Assembly (NCBI GenBank): GCA_030682715.1 | Contig: JAUXNQ010000055.1 | Coordinates: 1-64,000, forward strand | Length of the DNA stretch: 64,000 nucleotides | Source of the DNA: Methylotenera sp. | Lineage (GTDB): Bacteria > Pseudomonadota > Gammaproteobacteria > Burkholderiales > Methylophilaceae | Reading direction: 5' to 3' | Shown here: positions 8,441-17,607 of the stretch, piece by piece | Layout of the letters: each line of letters begins with the position of its first letter | Position numbering within the stretch: the stretch's first letter is position 1 | Position numbers and translations under genes: made by a program | The notes under the pieces: model-generated | What the model was told of the DNA's origin: nothing | The model's input: only the letters and a program-made list of their open reading frames with translations | Databases searched by the model: none

Positions 8441-9241
8441 TCAGCTTAGTTTGTAGTTTGCAATCAGCAGCTCAGTCACTGGCTTGGTTTCACCTTTGTT
8501 GATGCTATAGCTGGTTTGAACTTCTTTGAACTCATAGCCTTTGAACAACTCACGTATCTGGGGCACATTGTTGATACTTACTAACCATTTGCCCTGGCAC
8601 TTCGCAAGTAAATCTCGCAGATTGGTGAAGTCTTCTTTACTGAACAAGCCTTTGCCGTAGTCGTTCTCACAATCCCAATACGGTGGATCACAATAGAAAA
8701 ATGTATCTTTGCTGTCGTAGCGCTTGATTAATTGTTCATAGGGCAGGTTTTCAACGGTGGCTCGGCTCAAGCGTAGGTGGGCTTCGCTTAAATCCTCTTC
8801 AAGTCGCAGCAGGTTAAGTCTTGGCTTGCTGGTGCTGGCTATGCCAAAGCTCTGGCCAACGCACTTGGCACCAAATGCATTGCGTACCAGATAGTAGAAG
8901 CGTGCCGAGCGTTGGATATCGGTTAATGTTTCAGGCGGTACCGCTTGCAGCCTGGCGAACTCTTCGCGGCTGATCAGCGACCACTTGAAGTAACGCACGA
9001 ACTCTTCAAGGTGATTTTGAATCACTCTATATAAGGTAACGAGGTCGCTGTTGATGTCGTTAATGACTTCAACCTTGCTTTCTGGCTTACGAAACATCAC
9101 CCATGCCGCGCCTGCAAAGGTTTCAACGTAGCACTTGTGAGGCGGGATTAAAGGGATTATGGTGGCAGTGAGTTTGCTCTTGCCACCCACCCAAGCAAGC
9201 GGGGATTTACGGGTTGTTAAGGAACGGTTTTGTTGCGTCAT
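8441..9241 (-). CDS. dam: DNA adenine methyltransferase (Dam family)
   Basis: PLAWVGGKSKL, ETFAGAAWVMF, YCDPPYWD. Confidence 0.92.
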   Translation of the reverse strand: MTQQNRSLTTRKSPLAWVGGKSKLTATIIPLIPPHKCYVETFAGAAWVMFRKPESKVEVINDINSDLVTLYRVIQNHLEEFVRYFKWSLISREEFARLQAVPPETLTDIQRSARFYYLVRNAFGAKCVGQSFGIASTSKPRLNLLRLEEDLSEAHLRLSRATVENLPYEQLIKRYDSKDTFFYCDPPYWDCENDYGKGLFSKEDFTNLRDLLAKCQGKWLVSINNVPQIRELFKGYEFKEVQTSYSINKGETKPVTELLIANYKLS

Positions 9242-9289
9242 GAAGGTCTCCAGTTGTAAAGACCTTCGTGAGGTTCAGAGTTTGTTTAT

Positions 9290-9544
9290 TTATTCAATTT
9301 CTTGATTGTCGTCTTCAGTATTCTTAGTCAGTGTAAATGGCAGTTTCTCAAACTCAGATAACCCAAGTGCTAGACCATTTTTAAACCAGAATGCCTGCTC
9401 AGCATTTAGCTCTACTTGTTCTCCATCTTCAGCAATCTTTAAAATGACGCCGTCTTTTATGCTTTCGATAACTGCTGATAGATTTTCAATCTTGTGTAAG
9501 TGCCAGTCTTGAAGTTGTTCTAAAAATTCAACTATATCTTCCAT
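9290..9544 (-). CDS. hypothetical phage protein
   Basis: ORF between com-like ORF and dam; start MEDIVEFLEQL preferred. Confidence 0.5.
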   Translation of the reverse strand: MEDIVEFLEQLQDWHLHKIENLSAVIESIKDGVILKIAEDGEQVELNAEQAFWFKNGLALGLSEFEKLPFTLTKNTEDDNQEIE

Positions 9545-9674
9545 GCCACTCTCCATATTCATTAATCAACCCACAACGTGGGCATTTGATACTTAGCTTT
9601 ACGACCAAGCCTTCAGCTAACTTTTTATTGCACTTGTTACAACGTAAATCGGTACTGCTTATAGTGTATTTCAC
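9528..9674 (-). CDS. com: Com-like zinc-finger translational regulator
   Basis: Not in ORF track. GTG-start frame: VKYTISSTDLRCNKCNKKLAEGLVVKLSIKCPRCGLINEYGEWHGRYS*; CxxC...CxxC as in Mu Com, just upstream of the modification gene. Confidence 0.8.
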   Translation of the reverse strand: MKYTISSTDLRCNKCNKKLAEGLVVKLSIKCPRCGLINEYGEWHGRYS

Positions 9675-9795
9675 GGAGGTCACCTATAATTACCCCGCCG
9701 CTAGTGGCGCAGGGTCTTTGGTTAATCCGTAGCTACATTACGGTGAGACGGGTGGTTTTAATCCTGCCAGATTAAGGCCACTCGCCCTGTCTTTT

Positions 9796-10374
9796 TTAAT
9801 ACTTTCTGAAACCTATAATGCGGTTGGCATACAGCAAGCGCTCTGTGGTTTTATGTGCTTTCCAGCCGATGTTGATGCTTAAATATCTGGCGCCAAGCGG
9901 AACATGGCACTCAAACTGAAAGCTGTATTTGTATAACTTCAGCTCATACCAGAACCCATCACCCTCTATGCCGCGCGTAAACACATTGCCGAACAGCTCT
10001 TTAGGCCTACTGAATAATGCGTAATGAAAGCCATACGCACAGTTGCGCCAAAGCCACATAACGCGGCAGTAATAGCGGATTAGTGGGCTACGTTGATGAT
10101 CTCGATTTGTCCATTCTCGTGCGAATTTAAACCAGTGATCAACGTTGTACATTCCAAACCACCACTCATCGACTGCATTATCGTGCGTTTGAAACCAATA
10201 CAGCGGTGTGATTAAGTAATCGCGGGGCATTGTGTACTGTTTACCAATGCGCTTAACATAATCAGTACGTAGGCGCGAAGTGACAAAGCAGGCGACAATG
10301 GGCGCGAGTAGATAGCAGACCAACTCAATGGCCAGCGCAGGGATGAAATACAAAAGCCAGATTAAAACGTTCAT
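9796..10374 (-). CDS. hypothetical phage membrane-associated protein
   Basis: Hydrophobic N-terminus; WWFGMYNVDHWFKFAREWTNRDHQRSPLIRYYCRV. Confidence 0.6.
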   Translation of the reverse strand: MNVLIWLLYFIPALAIELVCYLLAPIVACFVTSRLRTDYVKRIGKQYTMPRDYLITPLYWFQTHDNAVDEWWFGMYNVDHWFKFAREWTNRDHQRSPLIRYYCRVMWLWRNCAYGFHYALFSRPKELFGNVFTRGIEGDGFWYELKLYKYSFQFECHVPLGARYLSINIGWKAHKTTERLLYANRIIGFRKY

Positions 10375-10673
10375 GGTTTTCCTTCGTCGTGTTCAATGGA
10401 TTTTTCACAATGGTTGAGGTCAATTTTGTGCAGCAACTTACACAGCACACATGCCCACTTTTCACCGCGCCTAGCTGCCTTGGCGGCTCTACTACTGATT
10501 AGCTCATCCTCATGGCCACCAAGGGCAGCATTAGCTAATTGGTCGTAAGATTTAGCTAACGTCCAAGCGCGTGTGCTGCCACTTATAATGGCTAGTAACA
10601 TCCAAACTGCTGCGACAAGACTTGCTAGTTGACACAGCAGGAAGATGCCGATCATTAGTAAGCGGGATTTCAT
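10371..10673 (-). CDS. hypothetical membrane protein
   Basis: ORF overlapping downstream gene; N-terminal TM segment. Confidence 0.5.
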   Translation of the reverse strand: MKSRLLMIGIFLLCQLASLVAAVWMLLAIISGSTRAWTLAKSYDQLANAALGGHEDELISSRAAKAARRGEKWACVLCKLLHKIDLNHCEKSIEHDEGKP

Positions 10674-10675
10674 GC

Positions 10676-11068
10676 TTAAGCCGTAACTATTTGACCAACA
10701 CGCTGAATTGAAAGCGCTAAGGCTTCTTTTACTTCATCAACAGTAACAACAGCTTTTGTGTTGTCTGCAAGCGTCCATTCCGCAGATGTTTGGCCAACAA
10801 ACTCTGCTGAGATGATTGCGCTCATCATGTTGTTTCTGGCTGTTTCGTTGCCATCGAATACTTTGCCACTGGACGTGGTAACAGTGATGGTATTAAGAGC
10901 TACTAGCTTATCTTTTTTAGCCTCAGCTGCGGCCAGTGCCTCAATTTGATATTGACTTGGTTCTGGTATTGTCTCGCTAAAATCCTCATCAGGTAAACAA
11001 TCACTAAGATTGTTTATCGCCCGCCATCCTCGACCATCTTTTCTAACTGCGTATGCCATAAAAAACAC
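10676..11068 (-). CDS. tail fibre assembly-like protein
   Basis: Follows tail fibre gene; YAVRKDGRGWRAIN N-terminus. Confidence 0.55.
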   Translation of the reverse strand: MFFMAYAVRKDGRGWRAINNLSDCLPDEDFSETIPEPSQYQIEALAAAEAKKDKLVALNTITVTTSSGKVFDGNETARNNMMSAIISAEFVGQTSAEWTLADNTKAVVTVDEVKEALALSIQRVGQIVTA

Positions 11069-11074
11069 CTTTCT

Positions 11075-12391
11075 TTAAATGTTGTCTTCCCATCCCAAAA
11101 CCCTTAAAACGCCAGTTGTCGCCATGCTTGCCCAATAAACGCTTGTGGATTCCAAAGCCATGTCATTTGAAAAGTTTGTGGCAACATCCTGGCTAATAAT
11201 TGGCGGCGGGGTCAAAGTATCCCATCCAGCCCAACCAGAGCTTGATGGGGCAACCCCGCAATAATTACTGGTGCTGTAAGTTGCAGCATTTAATATAACT
11301 ATGCCAGCGGAAGGTGGGACAAAACTACTCAATGAGACAGCTACAGGAGTGAATGTGGTGTTGCTTATGGTGCCAGCCGCCCCACTTGCAGCTAATGGGT
11401 ATGCTGTAACATTAGTTGCAGGCGCAACTTTGTATCTAACTTTTCTACCGTATTGTATAAATGACAATGGATATTTATTAGCTGTGCCATCAGTAATCAT
11501 CGCACCAACCCGCGCCCATTTTGTATAGCCAACAGGCAAGGTAGGTGATGCCGAAGACAATGATGCAATGTATGCTTTTGTACCATCGTCTTTAGTGATG
11601 GAAAAAGCGTAATACCAGGTTGATGCTGCAACAGCGCCTTGGTCTAAGCCACCAGCCCCTGCAAGTGTCATTGTGATAGTGCCATTCCAATTGCGTGTGG
11701 TCAGGTACTCACCAGCGCCGTCACCAGTGATAATTTCATCAATCGTGTATGTCACTACCGCATTTGTGCCAGTTGCCGAGCCTTTAAGGTTTCTAAATGC
11801 GCCTTGTATAGCAGAGATGGCTTTTGAAGCACCGACCAATTTAAACGTTAACCCAGTAACCCCAATCGTCACTACACCATCATTAGTAATTTGCCAGTTA
11901 GTATCAGCATTTGCTGTACCTTCTTTAACCCTAATAATCATGCCACCAAACAACTCAGCGCCAGTGTCTGCACCTGGGTCACGTGTGGCTGGCACGGCTG
12001 ACCCATTCCACACGTAGATGCCTCGGTCAGCCAGCGTTGCGTTATCTTTTTCCAAAAACGTATCACCAGCCACCATTACTGTGCCGTCAATATTCGCACC
12101 TGGCGCGGCAAGGTTAATCGCTGCGGTTGAAGCTACACGCACGATTTTATCGGCAGGGCCTTTAGCTATGTTAGTAATCGCCTGCAGCAGCTGTGTGTTG
12201 TCTGCTGGATTCAACGCAGTGCCAGTACCATCACCTTCAATGACGTTTGCAATCTCTTCTTGCAATGCATTTAGCGTTGAGGCGTTTAAATCAGTCGCGG
12301 GAATGCCAAGTGCTTTATTGCCGTCTTTATATCCATCTTTACCAGCACCGTGTAAATCAACGGCGCGGGTTGATGTATCAATTCTTTTCAT
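11075..12391 (-). CDS. phage tail fibre protein
   Basis: Low-complexity Gly/Ala/Thr-rich, position after baseplate genes. Confidence 0.75.
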   Translation of the reverse strand: MKRIDTSTRAVDLHGAGKDGYKDGNKALGIPATDLNASTLNALQEEIANVIEGDGTGTALNPADNTQLLQAITNIAKGPADKIVRVASTAAINLAAPGANIDGTVMVAGDTFLEKDNATLADRGIYVWNGSAVPATRDPGADTGAELFGGMIIRVKEGTANADTNWQITNDGVVTIGVTGLTFKLVGASKAISAIQGAFRNLKGSATGTNAVVTYTIDEIITGDGAGEYLTTRNWNGTITMTLAGAGGLDQGAVAASTWYYAFSITKDDGTKAYIASLSSASPTLPVGYTKWARVGAMITDGTANKYPLSFIQYGRKVRYKVAPATNVTAYPLAASGAAGTISNTTFTPVAVSLSSFVPPSAGIVILNAATYSTSNYCGVAPSSSGWAGWDTLTPPPIISQDVATNFSNDMALESTSVYWASMATTGVLRVLGWEDNI

Positions 12392-12403
12392 TTTTAATAT
12401 CTC

Positions 12404-12991
12404 CTATACGTAAGCAAAAATAGCTGTTGTATGCGCTGGCTTGTATTTGTTTATGCGGCATTCAATAGCTTCATCGCCCCATGCTCGCAGCGCATCGTTG
12501 CAGGTGCTATTGCAATTCATGACAAAAATGCCCGATGTGGATGGCAGATTGATTGTCCAAAAGTAACGGTCATCTGCTGAGTAAAGGGCATCGTTGCAAT
12601 CATCGTTGCAGTTCATTGGTCTGTATTCATCAATCGTGGCATCTGCATAGCCCATGCTGGCGGCTAGGTTGATGAAGTATTTTCGGCTTTGTCCACCTTG
12701 CATAGTGAGTTTGCTTGTAAGTGCTACGCGCCTTTGCTCAATTGTTTGAGCAACTGTCACGCACGGGTCTGGTAAATCAGCTACACGCTCCCAGTCTTCA
12801 ATTAGTTCGCTCGTTGTGCGTGGGTCTGATTCCATTATTAAGTCATCAGCACGTGCATCGATACGAGCAAACTCTTTTGCAATGCCTTTAAGCAGATTAG
12901 TGAGCACTGAATCAACATTGCGAGTCCAAGCCTTACCTAGTAGGAGTAGGCTTTGCAATTGCTGCACATAATTTTCAACACTTAGAGCCAC
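12404..12991 (-). CDS. Mu gp48-like tail protein (DUF2313)
   Basis: Position after baseplate J; RNVDSVLTNLLKGIAKEFARIDARADDLIMESDPRT. Confidence 0.8.
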   Translation of the reverse strand: MALSVENYVQQLQSLLLLGKAWTRNVDSVLTNLLKGIAKEFARIDARADDLIMESDPRTTSELIEDWERVADLPDPCVTVAQTIEQRRVALTSKLTMQGGQSRKYFINLAASMGYADATIDEYRPMNCNDDCNDALYSADDRYFWTINLPSTSGIFVMNCNSTCNDALRAWGDEAIECRINKYKPAHTTAIFAYV

Positions 12992-14079
12992 GTAAAGTTT
13001 CCTAGTGTGATCATGTGGCCAGTGGTTACCTCAACATCTGCAACTGGTGATGTCATGTTGTAATTGGTTTCACCAGCTGCGAGGCTGATTGCCTCACGAA
13101 TGTGCGAGATTAGTAACTTGCCTGGTATTACGCCTTTTGGAATTAAATTGGCTGGTATAGTGCCTGCTGGAATTGATTCTCTACGGAGTAGGTCTGTCAA
13201 CTCGCTAATCACTGCGGCTTTTACTGCATCAGTGTTTGGCGTGACCGAAAGTGTAAAGTCAAGTGGTGAGGCAATTGGTGCGACTACAGAAACATCGGCG
13301 GTTGTGGGACGACTGTCATCTATATGGTTTTGTACCACCAAAACTTCTGCTGCATCTGGAATCAAGCTAGCATCATCATCACGCACAAAGCGTACTGTTA
13401 CTGTTCCTCCGCCTAGTTCTTGCGGGTAAACCCATGCGCGAGTTACGCCTGATACTTCTAGCGCCCATGCTATGTAGTCATGATTTGCACCACCATGTGG
13501 CGGGTTTTTAATGCGCATGCCAACACGGTTGCTTAGGCTAATGTCACTTTCTTCATCTGCTCCACCAGTAAGTGCAGCTGCGTCAACAGTGGCGCTGCCA
13601 TTAATGCCAGCGATAGGGGATGCCAGCGATAAAACCGTTCCAGCAACAGCATTGCTGGTTTGACCTGGTGTGAGTGCTGTAACGTTAACAACTGCCTGAC
13701 CTGCGCTTATTGTTGCCTCTGCATCCGTAGAATACTCAACGCCATCAGCGCGAATTAGTACAGTATCAGCCTCAACTAATACACCATTTGTGCCAAGCAG
13801 CACTACTGGGCCAACAGCATAGCTAGCCTCTTTAAGTGGAACGTCTAGCCATAAGCTGGCATGCCTTCTTAGGTTTTCTGTGTCGGCGGTGTCATGAAAT
13901 ATCTGCTTTACGTTATACGCCAGGTTACCGTATAAACCATGAGCGAGTGCAGACACCATCTTAGCTATGATGTTTAAGTTTTTACGTCGAACCTTCGCAT
14001 CAACGCCATCAATGCTTGATTCAATATCAGCCTGATTACGCTTGATTAGTGACTCTAGTGTAGGTCTAAACCACGCCAT
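12982..14079 (-). CDS. baseplate J-like protein (Mu gp47)
   Basis: GGADEESDISLSNRVGMRIKNPPHGGANHDYIAWALEVSGVTRAWVYP. Confidence 0.9.
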   Translation of the reverse strand: MAWFRPTLESLIKRNQADIESSIDGVDAKVRRKNLNIIAKMVSALAHGLYGNLAYNVKQIFHDTADTENLRRHASLWLDVPLKEASYAVGPVVLLGTNGVLVEADTVLIRADGVEYSTDAEATISAGQAVVNVTALTPGQTSNAVAGTVLSLASPIAGINGSATVDAAALTGGADEESDISLSNRVGMRIKNPPHGGANHDYIAWALEVSGVTRAWVYPQELGGGTVTVRFVRDDDASLIPDAAEVLVVQNHIDDSRPTTADVSVVAPIASPLDFTLSVTPNTDAVKAAVISELTDLLRRESIPAGTIPANLIPKGVIPGKLLISHIREAISLAAGETNYNMTSPVADVEVTTGHMITLGNFTWL

Positions 14080-14607
14080 TTATACTTCACCCCATAAGTT
14101 ATCAAACTTGTATCGCGTAGTGGAGCCATCAGGTTTTACGATATCAATCGTGGCGGCAATAATGCCCAGTGGGTGGTGACGTGTTATTTCTGCTGCTACA
14201 TTCACTGCTTTGGCAATGCCATCATCTACCATCCATTTGAGCGCCTCTTCACAATATCCGCGCACGCGATTGACGGTGTCTGGGATTAGTTTGGCACTTT
14301 CAAGCAACCATAAACGGCTGCCAAACTTATCGCCTTCCACCTCAGAAAAGCTATCAATCCACGCGCCTCGCTTGTCACCAGAAGTGCCAGGCAATACATC
14401 GTCATCCTCAGCCCGACGATCTGTGAATAAACTCAGTATGACAGCCGTGTCTAGGCCGCTATCTTCCTGAAGCAATAAGGCGCTGATTGCATAGTCAGCG
14501 CCTTGCTCCATGTTGATAAATACTGTGCGGATGTCTGCCAAGAAAAAGCCCTCGTTTGTAAAACTGGGCTGAGAAGCGCTGGAGTAGTCCAGCTTTATGC
14601 GTATCAA
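14080..14607 (-). CDS. Mu gp46-like phage protein
   Basis: LFTDRRAEDDDVLPGTSGDKRGAWIDSF...GSRLWLLESAKLIPDTVNRVRGYCEEALKWMVDDGIA. Confidence 0.9.
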   Translation of the reverse strand: MIRIKLDYSSASQPSFTNEGFFLADIRTVFINMEQGADYAISALLLQEDSGLDTAVILSLFTDRRAEDDDVLPGTSGDKRGAWIDSFSEVEGDKFGSRLWLLESAKLIPDTVNRVRGYCEEALKWMVDDGIAKAVNVAAEITRHHPLGIIAATIDIVKPDGSTTRYKFDNLWGEV

Positions 14608-14662
14608 TTACATCTCAGCCACTTGAGAACATAGGATAAATGACAGGGGAAAAGGTGGCGAC

Positions 14663-14678
14663 ACTGAAGAGCTTCAGT
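14663..14678. promoter_or_regulatory. dyad motif copy 1
   Basis: ACTGAAGAGCTTCAGT, 7-bp arms, upstream of gp46-like gene. Confidence 0.7.
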
Positions 14679-14739
14679 AATAGAAAAGGGCGCTGTGGGC
14701 GCCCTTAGATTGGTAAATTACGCTGGTTTTAAATTGATG

Positions 14740-15312
14740 TCAAGGTATCTCAGGTGGTGAAATGATATGTGCGGTTCCTGGCACTTCGCCAATTTGCCAT
14801 GTGTCTACTTTAGTTGGTAGCCACTTCTGGCCGTGGCCGTTCACGTCAAACCTGAACATAGAGCTTGCATGGATGACCACGTTGTCACCTTCAATGCGCG
14901 CGGTCTCGGTAGCCTTTACCGTGATGTTTTTGGCTACTACCTCAATACTGCCATCATTCTTAAATATGATACGATGCTTGTGTGCTTCTTTGTCTTTGTG
15001 CGTGTACATGACAGCTTCACCTGGCTGCAAATCTCTAACACGATAACGGCGATCATCCATTGCTAAAATTACACCGTGATCACGATTTCCAGATACGCAA
15101 GCCATAATGCCTTCAGCTCCGATAAGTGGCACTGATGAGAAAGCGTAATTCTGAAAGCGCTCAACACCGTCACGCACTTCGCCTTCCAGCAATTTAACCT
15201 GCACCAGTTGGATTCCTTTACCATCACTAATAGCACTAAGTACAGCGCGCGATATCATAAGCCGCACACGGCGTCGCATTGGGTCAAGCAACTTGTTTAG
15301 CGTATCAATCAT
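14740..15312 (-). CDS. baseplate assembly protein V (Mu gp45)
   Basis: RRVRLMISRAVLSAISDGKGIQLVQVKLLEGEVRDGVERFQNYAFSSVPLIGAE. Confidence 0.9.
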   Translation of the reverse strand: MIDTLNKLLDPMRRRVRLMISRAVLSAISDGKGIQLVQVKLLEGEVRDGVERFQNYAFSSVPLIGAEGIMACVSGNRDHGVILAMDDRRYRVRDLQPGEAVMYTHKDKEAHKHRIIFKNDGSIEVVAKNITVKATETARIEGDNVVIHASSMFRFDVNGHGQKWLPTKVDTWQIGEVPGTAHIISPPEIP

Positions 15313-16433
15313 TGAAAGTTACTCCAGCTATCAGCGTTAGCTTTCCGTGTGCCTTTTTCAACAGATCGGCCAGCACCATTTTTACCGTTAATCGCTGATT
15401 TTAATTTAGTGGTTTTAACGCCTACGACTAAATCAAATGCTTCACGGCCAACCAGTGAAAGTTCGGTGATCATGCCTTGTGTTTCATCTAAAATGTAAGT
15501 GCCACCTACAATCAGCAAGTTGGCATCTGCGCCTAAGTATTCAGATACTACATGCACCAATGTATTGGCTCTCCATAACTCACCATTGACATTGCGCCAG
15601 CCATTTATACGCACAGTAGCGCGTGCGCTACGGCCACGGCGTACATTACGCTCCCATTCCGCTCGCTGTTTAAATGTGGAATGTGCGCCTTTGTCTTCAG
15701 CAAGTACAATCAATGGACGATAGCGTTTAACGAAGCTATCTGTAGCAGTGGCACTGACTTGTGTGTGGCTCTCTGGTGAGTCAATGTCATCATCTGAGCC
15801 TCTGTCCTGGCCTTTAATATAATAATGGCTGAAACGCTCACGCATGCTTAAATTACCACGGCCATATAAGATGTTTTCACCCTGAGCCAACTCAGCAACA
15901 GGTGCGCCCGACTGCGCACGAGTGATCACTAAATTGCCCTTACCATCAGATGTTGGCATTACGGCACGCATGCGGCACGCGCGGTCTATACACTCGTGTG
16001 CGGTTTCACCTTCCTGTATGCTGAATGTGGTGAATCTATCGCCTAGTGGCGCGTTTATGATGACTTTAATGCCAAACGGCGCACAAATGTCGCGAACGAT
16101 TTTGTCCAACGTCGCATTTACCCACTGGCCAGTTTTATGGATCGCTGAGCAGTCTACTAGGTCGCCAGTCTTGTCACGGCCAACAATACTGATTGCATGG
16201 CTGTTTGCATCAAACTCTGGTGTGTTGTCATCCACATACCCTGTGATCACAGTTTCACCATCCAGCAGTACTTGGCAAGCTGAGCCTATGCTAATTGGAT
16301 ATGGGTTGTCTTGTCCTGCCCATCGATCAGTGACTGATATTTCAAATGAGTTTGATATTTGCTCAATGCCAAAAGGTATGCTTGCAGACTTCCAGCCGCC
16401 GTATATGTTGCCGTTAACTTTAAGCTCAATCAT
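15309..16433 (-). CDS. baseplate/tail protein P (Mu gp44-like)
   Basis: MIELKVNGNIYGGWKSASIPFGIEQISNSFEISVTDRW; Mu gene order. Confidence 0.85.
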   Translation of the reverse strand: MIELKVNGNIYGGWKSASIPFGIEQISNSFEISVTDRWAGQDNPYPISIGSACQVLLDGETVITGYVDDNTPEFDANSHAISIVGRDKTGDLVDCSAIHKTGQWVNATLDKIVRDICAPFGIKVIINAPLGDRFTTFSIQEGETAHECIDRACRMRAVMPTSDGKGNLVITRAQSGAPVAELAQGENILYGRGNLSMRERFSHYYIKGQDRGSDDDIDSPESHTQVSATATDSFVKRYRPLIVLAEDKGAHSTFKQRAEWERNVRRGRSARATVRINGWRNVNGELWRANTLVHVVSEYLGADANLLIVGGTYILDETQGMITELSLVGREAFDLVVGVKTTKLKSAINGKNGAGRSVEKGTRKANADSWSNFQ

Positions 16434-17607
16434 CTGTAAGCACTTCCAACACTTTTCCACCTTGCACAAAGCCAGGGTGAGCAATTACGTTGCGATTAAC
16501 AATATCTTCATCTTTTCTTGCATCACCATAAATCATGTAAGCCAGAACTACCGCTGGTAATGTAGCCTTTGGTGTGTACTTGATAATATTAGGCAAGTCT
16601 GTGGCACGTGCGTTTATGTCGCGCACAACCGCAGTACGCAAATCAGATAAGGTGTTAAATACATCGTCAGGCGCTGTTAGCTGCTCAGTCTCAATTGCAT
16701 CTACAATCTCATTGCGGACTTGCACCGCTTGCGTTGTGCTTTCGTAGTTAATGCTGGCCGTAGCACGTGCCGCCTCAATAATGGCTGTTCTGCGCGTTAA
16801 ATCGGCCACCGCTATACGGTTATTATCTTGCTGAATTCGGCTAGGCGTGGTGCGGTTAACTGACTTGTGGCGATAACCAAATAGGTTTTTAAGCGAATTA
16901 AAGGCTGACATGGCACCACTAGATAAGCCAAGGAAACCAGATATCTGACCAGTGATTGAACTGGCCAAGTTAGTTGGTAAGCGCATGAGCTGCGTTAACT
17001 TGCTCACGATTCCATTAGCGTTGCTGGCAAAGGCTGGGAGAATAGCCATGTCTGGCAGCATGCCGCGTGCTAGCGCTAATGTACTGCTTAATGCTGTGTT
17101 GATTTGGGTCATGGCATCATCTGCCACAAACTCAGGCAAACCATCTACATTGAATGTCTCTGCAAAATCATTTTCACTGGCTGCAATAGCGTTATCAGCC
17201 ATCACATCCACAATCGCAGCTGTGTCTGGCCTGATGTTAGGCTGTTTGTTTTCACCAGTTTGGGTAAATGTGACGCTCCAGCTTTGACGGCCACCTTGAT
17301 CTATACTTTCGCTAGGGCGGCAATCAGTCACGCTTACCGTCATACGACCACGCCACGGATGCACTAATTCCCCAGAACCTTCTTTTTCAAAGGCAGCTTC
17401 AAGTGCATCACGCTCGGCCACGTAGTTATCACCAAGCACAAATATGTCTAATGTAAAGACACGCGCTTTTAAACCTAAATCCTCAACATAAGCTTCGTCC
17501 TTACTGGCGTATTCATTTACCACATTGCGGCGGCCAATCTGACCATCCGATTTAGTGGTTAAGAATGGCACGCCGCGAAAGCTGCCTTTGTGCATTTTAT
17601 CTGCCAT
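16426..17607 (-). CDS. DNA circularisation protein N-like (Mu gp43)
   Basis: SFRGVPFLTTKSDGQIGRRNVVNEYASKDEAYVEDLG. Confidence 0.88.
   Translation of the reverse strand: MADKMHKGSFRGVPFLTTKSDGQIGRRNVVNEYASKDEAYVEDLGLKARVFTLDIFVLGDNYVAERDALEAAFEKEGSGELVHPWRGRMTVSVTDCRPSESIDQGGRQSWSVTFTQTGENKQPNIRPDTAAIVDVMADNAIAASENDFAETFNVDGLPEFVADDAMTQINTALSSTLALARGMLPDMAILPAFASNANGIVSKLTQLMRLPTNLASSITGQISGFLGLSSGAMSAFNSLKNLFGYRHKSVNRTTPSRIQQDNNRIAVADLTRRTAIIEAARATASINYESTTQAVQVRNEIVDAIETEQLTAPDDVFNTLSDLRTAVVRDINARATDLPNIIKYTPKATLPAVVLAYMIYGDARKDEDIVNRNVIAHPGFVQGGKVLEVLTDD

Noticed and set aside
10676-12391. Possible diversity-generating retroelement or invertible tail-fibre switch
   Set aside because: No reverse transcriptase, template/variable repeat pair, Gin-like invertase or inverted fibre segment was seen.
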